64,000 nt of DNA from Alcanivorax borkumensis SK2 (GTDB lineage: Bacteria > Pseudomonadota > Gammaproteobacteria > Pseudomonadales > Alcanivoracaceae), in the NCBI RefSeq assembly GCF_000009365.1, contig NC_008260.1:2761001-2825000 (forward strand). The letters run 5' to 3'. The notes under the pieces are model-generated. The model did not search any database, was not told the origin of the DNA, and worked only from the letters and a program-made list of their open reading frames with translations. Of the stretch, positions 8,978 to 18,096 are shown piece by piece. A program made the position numbers and the translations under genes. Numbering within the stretch: position 1 is the first letter of the stretch; each line of letters opens with the position of its first letter.

Positions 8978-10006
8978 CTAGCCCGCTAATACCGTCTTGG
9001 CGGGCTCCCCAGGCTCTTCCCGCGTTAGCCTGGGGACCAGGAAACCCGGCAGTCGAGCACGCAAGGCCGCATGGATCTCCCTGGCGGCTTCATCAGACAC
9101 CGCGAAATGCGCCGCTCCTTGCACCGCATCCAGCTGGTGCAGGTAATAAGGCATCACCCCAGCGTCAAATAATCTGTCGGACAGCTCTGCCAGCGTGTCG
9201 GCCCGGTCATTCACTCCGGCCAGCAGCACGCTCTGGTTGAGCAGGGTGATGCCAGCACTACGCAAGTCCCGACAACGCTCTACCAGCGCCGGGCTAATTT
9301 CGCGGGGGTGATTACCATGAAGCACCAGCACGGTCTGCCAACGACGCCATGTCAACAGCGCTTTTAGCCCCACCTCTAGCCGCTCGGGGATCACCACGGG
9401 AGTGCGGCTATGAATCCGTAACCGACGCAGGTGCGGAATGCTCTCCAGGGCATCCAGCAATTGCTCAAGGCGCTGATTACTCAAAGTCAGAGGATCTCCA
9501 CCACTGAGTATTACCTCATTAATATCCGGCCGGGCCGCTAGCCACTCCAGGGCCTGCTTCCAACGTTTGCCGCTCAGATGTGTCTGGTAGGGAAAATGAC
9601 GCCGAAAACAGTATCGGCAATGCACCGCACAAGCCCCGGTGACCACCAACAACGCCCGCCCATGATATTTGTGCAACAACCCCGGCACCGCCGTATGTTC
9701 AGCTTCATCTAGCGGGTCAGCACTAAACCCGGGCTGCGCTACCATCTCATCGGCCACACTCAATACCTGACGCAACAGCGGATCATGGGGGTTGCCCCGC
9801 TCCATCAGTGCCACGTAGCTACGCGGTACCCGCAGAGGGAAATCCGTGGCCGCCGACAACGCATCCGGCAGGCTCTCCACCGGCAGATCAAGCATCGCCA
9901 ATAGCTCTGCCGGGTCGGTTATCAGGTCCGCCTGCTGGCGCTGCCAGCTGGGCAACTCCCAACCAGACGCTTCCTGCGTTATCATGAGGGTCTGTTGATG
10001 TTTCAT
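8978..10006 (-). CDS. epmB: EF-P beta-lysylation protein EpmB (lysine 2,3-aminomutase family)
   Basis: EpmB is a radical-SAM, PLP-dependent enzyme that turns (S)-alpha-lysine into (R)-beta-lysine, which EpmA then attaches to elongation factor P. The radical-SAM cluster motif CAVHCRYC is at residues 126-133. The N-terminal stretch with LRVPRS and GNPHDPLLRQVL matches the family. The ATG at 10006 gives 342 residues, the length of E. coli EpmB; an upstream GTG would add an unrelated 47-residue tail. The first seven codons lie inside an inverted duplication whose other arm is in the efp leader. The gene is divergent from efp-epmA, so the pathway is clustered here. Confidence 0.95.
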   Translation of the reverse strand: MKHQQTLMITQEASGWELPSWQRQQADLITDPAELLAMLDLPVESLPDALSAATDFPLRVPRSYVALMERGNPHDPLLRQVLSVADEMVAQPGFSADPLDEAEHTAVPGLLHKYHGRALLVVTGACAVHCRYCFRRHFPYQTHLSGKRWKQALEWLAARPDINEVILSGGDPLTLSNQRLEQLLDALESIPHLRRLRIHSRTPVVIPERLEVGLKALLTWRRWQTVLVLHGNHPREISPALVERCRDLRSAGITLLNQSVLLAGVNDRADTLAELSDRLFDAGVMPYYLHQLDAVQGAAHFAVSDEAAREIHAALRARLPGFLVPRLTREEPGEPAKTVLAG

Positions 10007-10017
10007 CTGCGTCTCTG
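9987..10017 (-). repeat. Inverted duplication epmB/efp, outer left arm (31 bp)
   Basis: This segment, covering the start of epmB, equals the reverse complement of 10224-10254 with one mismatch in 31. It is separated by 108 bp (10018-10125) from the inner left arm at 10126-10146. Confidence 0.9.
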
Positions 10018-10125
10018 CTGGAGTTTCATTTTTTCGCCCGGCAAGGCGGAGTGAGTGCAGCATAGTCATGCTTATGTCAGCGACCGACAATACAGCTGGG
10101 CGGAAAAAGGGGCCCAGTTCTTCGG

Positions 10126-10146
10126 GTTGCGCCTGCACGCTCGCCA
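10126..10146 (+). repeat. Inverted duplication epmB/efp, inner left arm (21 bp)
   Basis: This is a perfect reverse complement of 10204-10224. In the right arm it is contiguous with the partner of the 31-bp repeat. Confidence 0.9.
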
Positions 10147-10203
10147 CTCGTCGTTACACGTCGCTCATTTGATGCAACCAAACATCTCTTCCTTTGCCTA
10201 GAT

Positions 10204-10254
10204 TGGCGAGCGTGCAGGCGCAACAGAGATGCAGATGAAACATCAACAGACCCT
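10204..10254 (+). repeat. Inverted duplication epmB/efp, unsplit right arm (51 bp)
   Basis: The 51 bases pair with 10126-10146 and then with 9987-10017. The arm contains a copy of the first codons of epmB (ATGAAACATCAACAGACC at 10235) placed 64 bases upstream of the efp start and out of frame with it. Confidence 0.9.
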
Positions 10255-10298
10255 ATCAACCGCTCAAGTTGCATACATCAACTCTTTGGAAAAGTTTT

Positions 10299-10868
10299 AT
10301 GGCCAACTATTCTACCAGCGAATTCAAGTCTGGCTTGAAAGTGATGCTCGATGGCGATCCCTGTTCCATCATCGAAAACGAATTCGTCAAGCCGGGCAAG
10401 GGTCAGGCGTTCAGCCGCGTAAAGCTACGCAACCTGCGTAACGGTAAGGTTTGGGAACGTACCTTCAAGTCTGGTGACTCCTTGGAGGGTGCTGACGTAA
10501 TGGACGTTTCCATGCAGTACATCTACAGCGACGGCGAATTTTGGCACTTCATGGACCAAACCTCCTTCGAACAGAAGCAAGCCGACGAAACCGCGGTTCG
10601 CGACGCCAAGCAGTGGCTCAAGGAAGAAGACATCTGCGAGGTTACTCTTTACAACGGTGAGCCCTTGTCCGTTAGCCCCCCCAATTTTGTTGAGTTGGAA
10701 ATCATCGAAACCGACCCAGGCCTCAAAGGCGACACCGCCGGCACCGGTGGAAAGCCCGCCACACTGAGCACCGGCGCAGTGGTACGTGTCCCGCTGTTCG
10801 TACAGACCGGTGAAATCGTCAAAGTCGACACCCGTACCGGCGATTACGTGGGCCGCATCAAACAGTAG
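10299..10868 (+). CDS. efp: Elongation factor P
   Basis: EF-P enters the ribosome and rescues stalling at consecutive prolines. The 189-residue product aligns throughout with E. coli EF-P: an N-terminal KOW-like domain followed by two OB-fold domains. The modified lysine is K34 in KPGKGQAF, the form lysylated by EpmA. The long [26 protein letters not shown] block (near 128-150) is intact. The start is ATG at 10299 with GGA nine bases upstream. An earlier in-frame TTG at 10269 would add ten unrelated residues. The epmA gene follows after 2 bases, so the two form an operon. Confidence 0.98.
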   Translation: MANYSTSEFKSGLKVMLDGDPCSIIENEFVKPGKGQAFSRVKLRNLRNGKVWERTFKSGDSLEGADVMDVSMQYIYSDGEFWHFMDQTSFEQKQADETAVRDAKQWLKEEDICEVTLYNGEPLSVSPPNFVELEIIETDPGLKGDTAGTGGKPATLSTGAVVRVPLFVQTGEIVKVDTRTGDYVGRIKQ

Positions 10869-10870
10869 CC

Positions 10871-11806
10871 ATGAGCAACTGGCAGCCCACCGCCTCTTTG
10901 CAGGCCATCAAGGCGCGCGCTGAACTACTAAGCACAGTGCGCGCCTTTTTTGATGCCCGCCAAGTACTGGAAGTGGACACCCCGCAGCTGGCCCGTTACG
11001 GCGTCAGCGACCCACACATCCAGTGTATTGCCGTGCCCGGCTACGGTTATCTGCAAAGCTCGCCGGAATACCATATGAAGCGTCTGCTCGCCGCTGGCAG
11101 TGGGCCTATATACCAGCTGTGCAAAGCCTTCCGCGAGGGCGAGGCTGGGGGGCGCCATAACCCTGAGTTCACCATGTTAGAATGGTACCGGCCCGGTTTT
11201 TCCCTGAATCAGTTAGTTAGCGAATGCCTAGCGTTGTTTGCTGAACTGTTTCCCGGCATCAGGGCAAAGAAATACCCCTTTCGTGACCTGTTCAAGAACA
11301 TTACAGGCTTGGACCCACTTACCGTCGATGACGCAGAGCTAATCCATTACGCGGTATTCCACGGCGCGCCTACTGGCCTGAACAAAACCGCCGCGGTGGA
11401 CTATCTGATGGCCACTCAGGTGGAAACGGCCCTCCCTGCCGAACAACTGTCTGTGGTGACCGACTTCCCCGGCTGGGCCGCTGCGCTGGCCCAGACCCAT
11501 AAGGACAAAGACGGTGCCATCGTGGCCAAGCGATTCGAGGTTTACTACCGGGGCCTGGAGCTGGCCAATGGCTACCAGGAACTCACTGACGCGCAAGAGC
11601 AGTCACAGCGCTTTCAACGGGACAATGCTCTGCGGCTCGAACAAGGATTGCCCCCCATGGCTCCCGATGCTTATTTGCTCGACGCCATGACATCCGGACT
11701 TCCAGAATGTAGTGGTGTCGCCGTTGGCGTTGAGCGGCTACTCATGGCCCAGCAGCCGCCCCTGACCATCGACCAGGTGCTGACGTTCCCCCACCCAAGA
11801 GCGTAA
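10871..11806 (+). CDS. epmA: EF-P lysine aminoacylase EpmA (GenX/PoxA)
   Basis: EpmA is a paralogue of the lysyl-tRNA synthetase catalytic domain that ligates beta-lysine to EF-P Lys34. The 311-residue product lacks the anticodon-binding domain, as expected. Class II motif 2 is visible as LCKAFREGEAGGRHNPEFT (about 83-101) and motif 3 as GVAVGVERLLM near the C-terminus. The gene begins 2 bases after the efp stop codon, so it is translated from the same message as its substrate. No hydroxylase EpmC is seen in the window. Confidence 0.96.
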   Translation: MSNWQPTASLQAIKARAELLSTVRAFFDARQVLEVDTPQLARYGVSDPHIQCIAVPGYGYLQSSPEYHMKRLLAAGSGPIYQLCKAFREGEAGGRHNPEFTMLEWYRPGFSLNQLVSECLALFAELFPGIRAKKYPFRDLFKNITGLDPLTVDDAELIHYAVFHGAPTGLNKTAAVDYLMATQVETALPAEQLSVVTDFPGWAAALAQTHKDKDGAIVAKRFEVYYRGLELANGYQELTDAQEQSQRFQRDNALRLEQGLPPMAPDAYLLDAMTSGLPECSGVAVGVERLLMAQQPPLTIDQVLTFPHPRA

Positions 11807-11883
11807 CGTCGCCCTCTCGCTTTTTGCTTAGTCATCGAACCCAACACAAGGAACGCTTGGCCATTGTGATAAAGTAGCCATCA

Positions 11884-12270
11884 ATGTCCGAACCGGTAAG
11901 CACTATGCATCTGTACCTCCTCGTCGCCTGTGACCGCCTTGATGAAAAGCAGGAAAAAAAGCTCAAGCGAAACCTGCCCGATTTGCAAGCAGCCCTACAG
12001 GCCTATGCGGACGCTAACGAAGGCGTAACACTGATAAATGAATGTGAGAGCGAGGGCTGCGAAGACTGGCACCTGGGCATCTCTCAGCCGGTGAAGAAAA
12101 AGGCTCAACTCAAGCTTCCGGTGAATCTTTTCAACGATCTTGCCCGGCAATACAACATTGATTGCGAGGTGGGCGCCATCGAGAATGAGCGCTTTGATCC
12201 GGTCAGTTATTTTGGCAAAAACGAAGGGCAAGGAGATGCGTTTTTGATTGGTGAGTACCTGGGCCTGTAG
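11884..12270 (+). CDS. Conserved hypothetical protein, acidic
   Basis: The product is 128 residues, acidic, with no signal peptide or membrane segment. I recognise no family. It has CESEGCEDWHLG in the middle (two Cys five residues apart) and ends in FLIGEYLGL. ATG at 11905 (MHLYLLVACDRL), with GGTAAG upstream, is a good alternative start that removes seven residues. It follows epmA by 77 bases and may be co-transcribed with it; a terminator-like hairpin follows at 12358. Confidence 0.65.
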   Translation: MSEPVSTMHLYLLVACDRLDEKQEKKLKRNLPDLQAALQAYADANEGVTLINECESEGCEDWHLGISQPVKKKAQLKLPVNLFNDLARQYNIDCEVGAIENERFDPVSYFGKNEGQGDAFLIGEYLGL

Positions 12271-12357
12271 CCCGCTTCAGCTTTTCCGATTTTGCTGTAT
12301 CGTGCCGCCAGCCATACGCTTATCGCAAAATAAAACCATCAGAAAGTCATAAAAAAA

Positions 12358-12394
12358 CCGCGCCCAATTTCTGCGCACGGCCTCTTTTTATTTA
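12358..12394 (+). terminator. Probable terminator
   Basis: An imperfect GC-rich hairpin (12358-12366 with 12372-12380, two mismatches) is followed by CCTCTTTTTATTT. Its sequence resembles a decayed version of the 4622-4660 hairpin. Confidence 0.5.
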
Positions 12395-12447
12395 GCCCGT
12401 ACCGCTCCCTGCGTTGCGGCTGTTAACTTTTTGCTTACAACGGCATT

Positions 12448-13365
12448 TCACCCTACCGCCGGCGGCACTACGGAATTGGCTCGCCCGGCAGTTTCCGCAA
12501 TCAGCTCACCGATGCGATCAATCACCGATGGCGGAAAATCATGGCCCATGCCGGGAATAATAACCAGCTTGGCACCGCGAATAGCGCGGGCAGATGCCTT
12601 GCCACCGGCAGGACGAATTAACGGGTCAGCGCCGCCATGGATCACCGTGGTCGGGCATTGGATCTGCTTCAAGGTTTTGCTTAAAGAACCGGTGGCCGTG
12701 ATCGCCAGAAACTGGTTGCGGATACCTCTCGGGTTAATGCCTCGCGCCCAGGCAGCCCGATACATGGCCGCCAGCTCCTCCTTACCCTGGGGCAAGGTAC
12801 CGGCCAGCTTACTCATCATTTCCAAGCCGAAGGTAACGAACTGCTCTTCGGTTTCCACTTTCACGCGCGGGGCAATTAAAACTCTTAACGCCGAGGGTTT
12901 CGGCGGTGGCAGTAATGAGCTGTTATTACTGGACATGATTGAGGTGAGGGACAGCACCCGCTCCGGGTGAGTGCCCGCCATCAACTGGCTGATCATCCCG
13001 CCCATGGAGGCACCAACAAAATGCGCCCGCTCAATATTTAATGCATCTAGCAGGCCCACCGTATCGGCAACCATATCGTGCAAGGTGTAAGGGCTCTCCA
13101 CCGGCAGACCGATTATGCGGCGCAGGATCGCCGACACCGGCCCCTGCTTTATCGGCTTGCGGATTTGGGTGGATTTACCCACATCACGGTTATCAAACCG
13201 GATCACCCGATAGCCTTTTGCCGCCAACGCATCCAGCAAGGTATCCGGCCAGAACACCATCTGCGCCGACAGCCCCATGACGAAGACCATGGGCTCCCCG
13301 TTTTCCGGACCACGGCTCTCATAAAAAAGCTCGATGCCATTACTCGCGACCGTACCTGACTGCAT
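12448..13365 (-). CDS. Alpha/beta hydrolase
   Basis: The 305-residue product carries the full alpha/beta-hydrolase core. The oxyanion region is near VFVMGLSAQ (27-35), the nucleophile is S120 in GASMGG, the acid is D247 in GGADPLI and the base is H275 in PGMGHD. No signal peptide is present, so it is cytoplasmic. The nearest kind of relative is the esterase/epoxide-hydrolase-like group that processes small esters or acyl compounds. The neighbouring tetR-fadI-fadE block suggests a link to lipid metabolism, which is inference. The start is ATG 13365 with AAAGGG upstream. Confidence 0.85.
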   Translation of the reverse strand: MQSGTVASNGIELFYESRGPENGEPMVFVMGLSAQMVFWPDTLLDALAAKGYRVIRFDNRDVGKSTQIRKPIKQGPVSAILRRIIGLPVESPYTLHDMVADTVGLLDALNIERAHFVGASMGGMISQLMAGTHPERVLSLTSIMSSNNSSLLPPPKPSALRVLIAPRVKVETEEQFVTFGLEMMSKLAGTLPQGKEELAAMYRAAWARGINPRGIRNQFLAITATGSLSKTLKQIQCPTTVIHGGADPLIRPAGGKASARAIRGAKLVIIPGMGHDFPPSVIDRIGELIAETAGRANSVVPPAVG

Positions 13366-13504
13366 ATGCGTACCCTTTATGCTCGCCTATTCTTGTGATG
13401 CAGTGTCGAAACCGAGCCACCGCCAATAGATCAACATAAAAAAGGGTGCCTCAAACCTCAAGCGCCAGCATGAGAATTACGCGGCGATTGGCCTGTTCGG
13501 CGGT

Positions 13505-14125
13505 TCAAACCGTGATTGCCCGCCACAACATATCAAACAGCACACCGTGCTGATCTGCCATACGCCCAGGCCGACCACGCAACAGGTGCATCTGAGCAAT
13601 ACGCAACAACACGCCATAGAAGAAATCCAACAGGATCGGAGCCGTCACCTGATCATTCAGAATGCCCGCCTCCTGGCCTTCTCGTAGCCCGCTGAGAAAA
13701 AGCTCCGTGAGCCGTTGCTGCCCCGAGGTAGTATCACTGCCCCAGCGACCCGGATAAACCGAATTGATCATCATACGGCCCATTTGCGGGTTGCGGTCAA
13801 AGAAATCCAGCACCACCCAAAACACCTTGCTGAGCCGGTCACGAAATGTATCGATACCGGCAAGGTGATCCAGCATGCGCTCGGCCAGCTGCTCCAGGCC
13901 ATGATGCAAGCAGGCGTTAAGTAGTGCTTCCTTACTGCCCAGCCTCTCATCCCCGTAATACCGATAAATCGTTTGCAAACTGCAGCGGGCCGCCCGAGCT
14001 ATCTCCTGCAACGTCACTTGATGGAACGCCGAATCGGCAAAAACCTGCACCGCAGCCCACTCAATACGCTCTCTTACCACCGGATCCTGCCGGGACAATG
14101 CCATTGTTCCAATACCTTTTTGCAT
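13505..14125 (-). CDS. TetR-family transcriptional regulator
   Basis: The 206-residue product has an N-terminal helix-turn-helix (about 16-62) with the TetR pattern VTLQEIARAARCSLQTIYRYYGD, followed by an all-helical ligand domain. It is divergent from fadI across 204 bp that hold two copies of the dyad TGTAA-N6-TTACA, its likely operators. By context it is expected to repress fadI-fadE and respond to an acyl-CoA or fatty acid. That role is inferred; it is not an obvious PsrA or FadR. ATG 14125 is used; the Met seven codons in is possible. Confidence 0.88.
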   Translation of the reverse strand: MQKGIGTMALSRQDPVVRERIEWAAVQVFADSAFHQVTLQEIARAARCSLQTIYRYYGDERLGSKEALLNACLHHGLEQLAERMLDHLAGIDTFRDRLSKVFWVVLDFFDRNPQMGRMMINSVYPGRWGSDTTSGQQRLTELFLSGLREGQEAGILNDQVTAPILLDFFYGVLLRIAQMHLLRGRPGRMADQHGVLFDMLWRAITV

Positions 14126-14175
14126 AATCAGACCCTACGCTCTCTGATTATTCATTCGCCTAGCCAATGCCTATC

Positions 14176-14191
14176 TGTAATCCATCTTACA
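14176..14191. promoter_or_regulatory. Putative TetR operator 1 (TGTAA-N6-TTACA)
   Basis: This dyad lies 51 bases upstream of the tetR start. The same half-sites with the same 6-base spacer recur at 14284-14299. Confidence 0.55.
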
Positions 14192-14281
14192 CCCATGTCG
14201 GACAGTGTCTCCTCGGCAATTGACTCAACCAGTGCAGCCTTCTAGGCTCCACCCACGTTATCACCAATGAATGTCACATTA

Positions 14282-14301
14282 GGTGTAAAACAGATTACAC
14301 C
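14282..14301. promoter_or_regulatory. Putative TetR operator 2 (GGTGTAA-N6-TTACACC)
   Basis: This is a perfect 7-bp dyad 28 bases upstream of the fadI start. Its core TGTAA-N6-TTACA equals operator 1, so one protein dimer could read both and control both divergent genes. Confidence 0.6.
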
Positions 14302-14329
14302 GTGACCGGCACCCTGCAAGGAGTCTGCA

Positions 14330-15631
14330 ATGCCTGTTCGCAAAATGAAGCTGGCTGGCCGTGGCGGCCGCGTCGCCATCGTAGATGGTCTGCGCACCCC
14401 GTTTGCTCGCATCGCCACCCATTACCGAGATTTGAATGCCATCGATCTAGGCGCAATGGCCGTCAAGGAGCTGATGGCCCGCAATAACCTGAGCCAAAAT
14501 GAAATTGAGCAGCTGGTGTTCGGGATGACGGTGATGATTCCCGAAGCCCCCTTTATTGCCCGCGAGATCGCTCTGGCGCTGGGCATGGACACGGTGGATG
14601 CCTACTCCATTACCCGTGCCTGTGCCACCAGTTTCCAGACCACCGCCAGCGTGGCGGACAACATCGTTGCCGGTTACACCGACATGGCCATTGCTGGCGG
14701 GACTGACTCCACCAGCTGCGCTCGAATTCCCTTGTCTGCCAAGCTAAGCGCGGTACTGCGCGATGTGAGCTTCGCCAAAACCCTAAAAGATCGCATCAAG
14801 CTGCTTAGCCAGCTCAAAGCCCGCGACCTGCTTCCCCAAGCCCCGTCTATCACCGAATACTCAGTGGGGGAAACCATGGGCGAGAGCACCGAGAAAATGG
14901 TGAAAAAATGGGGGGTTAGCCGTCAAGAACAAGACGATCTAGCCCATGCTTCCCACAGCAATGCAGCCCGCGCCTGGGCCGAAGGCCGTCTGGATCGCCA
15001 GGTGATGACTGCCCATTTACCCGATGGCAGCGCCTTGAAAGATGACAACCTGGTGCGCAAACAATCCGAACGTGAGAGCTACAGCAAACTCAATCCGGTG
15101 TTTGACCGGGAGACCGGTTCCGTTACCGCCGGCAATAGCAGCCCCCTCACCGATGGTGCCGGCGCCCTGTTGATGATGAGCGAGAAAAAGGCCGCCGCAC
15201 TGGGTTACACCCCGCTAGGTTATATTCGCTCCTATGCCTTTGCCGCCCGCACGCCCCAGGACGACCTATTAATGGGCCCGGTACTGGCCGCCCCCGCCGC
15301 CATGACCCGCGCCGGGCTCACCTTGAGCGACCTGACCCTGGTAGACATGCACGAAGCGTTTGCCGGCCAAGTAGCCTGCAACCTGCGTGGCTTGGCCGAT
15401 GACGACTATGTACGCAGCCAGACTGGGCTCGCGGCTCTCGGCGAAGTAGATCGCAGCAAGCTCAACGTCAACGGCGGCTCCATTGCCTACGGCCACCCCT
15501 TTGGGGCCACCGGTGCCCGAGTCATCAGCCAGACCTTACACGAACTGCAACACCGCGGCGGCGGGCTGGCGTTAACCACTGCCTGTGCCGCCGGCGGTAT
15601 CGGCGCCGCCATGGTGCTGGAAACCGAATAA
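14330..15631 (+). CDS. fadI: Acetyl-CoA C-acyltransferase (3-ketoacyl-CoA thiolase) FadI
   Basis: The thiolase cleaves 3-ketoacyl-CoA to acetyl-CoA and a shortened acyl-CoA in beta-oxidation. The 433-residue product is close to E. coli FadI (436). The nucleophile is C98 in RACATSFQT, a histidine lies in the GHPFGATGAR block near 388 and the second catalytic cysteine is C419 in TTACAAGGIG. AAGGAG lies just upstream of ATG 14330. Unlike the usual fadIJ operon, no fadJ follows; fadE follows after 55 bases, so fadI and fadE probably share a promoter read by the adjacent TetR protein. Confidence 0.93.
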   Translation: MPVRKMKLAGRGGRVAIVDGLRTPFARIATHYRDLNAIDLGAMAVKELMARNNLSQNEIEQLVFGMTVMIPEAPFIAREIALALGMDTVDAYSITRACATSFQTTASVADNIVAGYTDMAIAGGTDSTSCARIPLSAKLSAVLRDVSFAKTLKDRIKLLSQLKARDLLPQAPSITEYSVGETMGESTEKMVKKWGVSRQEQDDLAHASHSNAARAWAEGRLDRQVMTAHLPDGSALKDDNLVRKQSERESYSKLNPVFDRETGSVTAGNSSPLTDGAGALLMMSEKKAAALGYTPLGYIRSYAFAARTPQDDLLMGPVLAAPAAMTRAGLTLSDLTLVDMHEAFAGQVACNLRGLADDDYVRSQTGLAALGEVDRSKLNVNGGSIAYGHPFGATGARVISQTLHELQHRGGGLALTTACAAGGIGAAMVLETE

Positions 15632-15686
15632 CCCGCGTTAGCCACATTACTTAGCGCACCACACAACCACCCACAGGAACAGACCC

Positions 15687-17981
15687 ATGTTTAACCTACT
15701 GATGAATTGGATGCGGGATAACAAGATCCTGCCACAGATTTCCGATACCGAACGCCAAGCGCTAGAAGCCGGCGACGTGTGGATCGACGGGCAATTTTTT
15801 GGCGGCAAGGTCGATTTTGAAAAAATCCTCGCTGAAAACTACGACACCCTTCCCGAACACGAACAAGCCTACATTGATGGCCCTGTGGAAGAACTGCTGA
15901 GAATGGCCGACAGCTACGCTCTGTCGCGCACCCGCAAACTGCCCGATCATCTGTTTACCTTCATGGCAGAGAATGGCTTCTTCGGCATGCAGATCGCCAA
16001 AGAGTACGGCGGCAACCCCATGTCCACCCAGGCGAAGTCCTGCATTATGGCCAAAGTCAGCTCTCATTCAGGGCTCATCAGCGCCATGGTAGTGATTCCC
16101 AACTCCCTCGGGGCAGCGGAACTCCTCGGCCATTACGGCACCGATGAGCAAAAGCAGTATTACCTGCCAAAGCTGGCCAACGGCGAATTCATTCCCTGCT
16201 TCGGCCTCACCGAGCCCACCGCCGGCTCTGACGCGGCGTCCATCAAGGCGGAAGGCGAAGTATTCAAAGACAGCGACGGCGAGATCAAATTCAAACTTAA
16301 CTTCCGCAAGCGTTACATCACCCTTGCGCCGGTTTCCAACCTGATCTCGCTGGCCGTGCGCCTGCACGACCCGGAAAACCTGCTGGGCAAAGGTGAAGAC
16401 GCAGGCATCACCGTCGTGCTACTGGAAAAAGGCTTGGACGGGCTGCATATCGGCGACCATCACCAACCCATTGGCGAGCACTTCCCCAACGGCCCCATTG
16501 TCGGTCGCGATGTAATCGTACCCGCCAGCAATGTGTTGGGGGGCGTGGAACACACCGGCATGGGCTGGAAGATGTTAATGGAAGCTCTGGCAGGCGGGCG
16601 CATGGTGTCACTGCCCGCCACCGGCATTTGCGGCATTCGCCATGGTGCCATGATCGCCGGCGCCTATTCCATGGTGCGCCAACAGTTCGGCATCCCCGTG
16701 GGCCGCATGGAAGGTGTGGAACACAAGATTGGTAAAGCCGCCGGCATGACCTACGCCTTTGATGCTGCCCGCGTGTTTGGTTGCTCCGCCGTGGACAAGG
16801 GTATCCAGCCCCCTGTGACCTCCGCCATCATGAAGGCCTACTCTACAGAAATGGGACGCGATACCGGCACCGACGCCATGGATGTGACCGCCGGCTACGG
16901 CGTCATGCAGGGCCCCAACAACACCATGGGTCGCCTTTACAACTCGGCCCCGGTGAGCGTCACCGTGGAAGGGGCCAACATCATGACCCGCACCCTGATG
17001 ATCTTTGGCCAGGGCGCCACCCGCTGTCACCCCTACGCTTACAATGTAGTGCAAGCCGTGGAAAACGACGACGCTGACGCCTTCCGTAAAAACCTCACCG
17101 GCTGGATGATCCAGTTCTTGCTGGGCTTCGTTATGAGCCTGGTACGCGGCGTCACCCGCGGTTTCTTGACCGTAAAAGTGCCCAACGTGGAACCAAAAAC
17201 GAAAAGCATTTATCGCCGCCTGGGCTGGGCCGCCACCCGCTTCGGCCTGCTCACTAACCTGGCCATGTTCTTTGTCGGCGGGAAACTGAAAGCCCGTGGC
17301 AACCTGACTGGCCGTTATGCCGACGCCGTTGCCTGGTTGTACATTACCACCTCGGCGCTGCGCCGCTTTGAAGCGGAAGGCCGCAAGGCAGAAGATCTGG
17401 CGCTCGTGCAATACGCTGGTGAATACGGCCTCACCCAGATCCAGCAGGCCTTCGAAGGCATCTATGAAAACTTCGACGGCCCGGTGGGCGTGATATTGAA
17501 AACCATTGGCCGTATCGGCTTGGGTCTGAACCCGCTGGCCAAGCTACCGAACGATCAGCTTAGTCACCAAGCCGCGCAAGCCCTGCAAAGCTATGGCGAC
17601 CAGTACAAACGCTTAGTTGGCGGCAACTACATGCCAGAGGAAAGCGATCAAGGACTGGGACGCCTACTCAAGGCCTTCCGGCTGACCACCGAAGCCGAAC
17701 CAGTACGTGAAAAAATTCGGGCGGCGCAAAAAGCTCGCAAACTAGGCAAAGGCAAAGTAGAAGCGTTGGCCGCCGAGGCCGCTTCACTGCAGCTAATTTC
17801 CGACGCTGAGCTGGCCACGCTGAACGCCGCTACCGAAGCGTGCCTACTGGCCATCGAAGTGGATGTCTTCACTAAGGATGAGTACTACGGAGCAGGCGGC
17901 ATACCCGCCATGAGTGCCACCGGTGATGGCGGCCTGCAACCCGCCGCCAACTCCGAGCCGGCAAAGACTTCCGGCGAATAA
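15687..17981 (+). CDS. fadE: Acyl-CoA dehydrogenase FadE
   Basis: FadE oxidises acyl-CoA to trans-2-enoyl-CoA using FAD, the first step of beta-oxidation. The 764-residue product is of the long FadE type (E. coli 814), with a standard dehydrogenase core (about 75-480) followed by a long C-terminal extension typical of this group. The flavin-contact motif GLTEPTAGSD is at 173-182. An AGGA ribosome site precedes ATG 15687. A GC-rich hairpin follows at 17995. It sits directly after fadI, making a two-step beta-oxidation unit. Confidence 0.95.
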   Translation: MFNLLMNWMRDNKILPQISDTERQALEAGDVWIDGQFFGGKVDFEKILAENYDTLPEHEQAYIDGPVEELLRMADSYALSRTRKLPDHLFTFMAENGFFGMQIAKEYGGNPMSTQAKSCIMAKVSSHSGLISAMVVIPNSLGAAELLGHYGTDEQKQYYLPKLANGEFIPCFGLTEPTAGSDAASIKAEGEVFKDSDGEIKFKLNFRKRYITLAPVSNLISLAVRLHDPENLLGKGEDAGITVVLLEKGLDGLHIGDHHQPIGEHFPNGPIVGRDVIVPASNVLGGVEHTGMGWKMLMEALAGGRMVSLPATGICGIRHGAMIAGAYSMVRQQFGIPVGRMEGVEHKIGKAAGMTYAFDAARVFGCSAVDKGIQPPVTSAIMKAYSTEMGRDTGTDAMDVTAGYGVMQGPNNTMGRLYNSAPVSVTVEGANIMTRTLMIFGQGATRCHPYAYNVVQAVENDDADAFRKNLTGWMIQFLLGFVMSLVRGVTRGFLTVKVPNVEPKTKSIYRRLGWAATRFGLLTNLAMFFVGGKLKARGNLTGRYADAVAWLYITTSALRRFEAEGRKAEDLALVQYAGEYGLTQIQQAFEGIYENFDGPVGVILKTIGRIGLGLNPLAKLPNDQLSHQAAQALQSYGDQYKRLVGGNYMPEESDQGLGRLLKAFRLTTEAEPVREKIRAAQKARKLGKGKVEALAAEAASLQLISDAELATLNAATEACLLAIEVDVFTKDEYYGAGGIPAMSATGDGGLQPAANSEPAKTSGE

Positions 17982-17994
17982 CCGGCCGTCCTCA

Positions 17995-18016
17995 CGGGCC
18001 AGTGCCAACTGGCCCG
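17995..18016 (+). terminator. Hairpin after fadE, possible terminator
   Basis: A perfect 9-bp stem (17995-18003 with 18008-18016) has a 4-base loop. There is no T tract after it, so intrinsic termination is uncertain. Confidence 0.4.
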
Positions 18017-18096
18017 ATCAACCCTGCCAATACGCCCCCTCACTCGCTAGTGTTGGGGCGCCATAACACAACAACGAACCAGATAACGGACAAACT

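Noticed and set aside
10229-10441. 70-codon frame starting in the efp leader
   Set aside because: Its start is the duplicated epmB beginning, and it then runs out of frame through efp. It is a by-product of the inverted duplication.
16608-17411. 267-codon minus-strand open frame inside fadE
   Set aside because: It lies fully antisense to a clear FadE coding region and has a His/Gly-rich composition typical of shadow frames in GC-rich genes.
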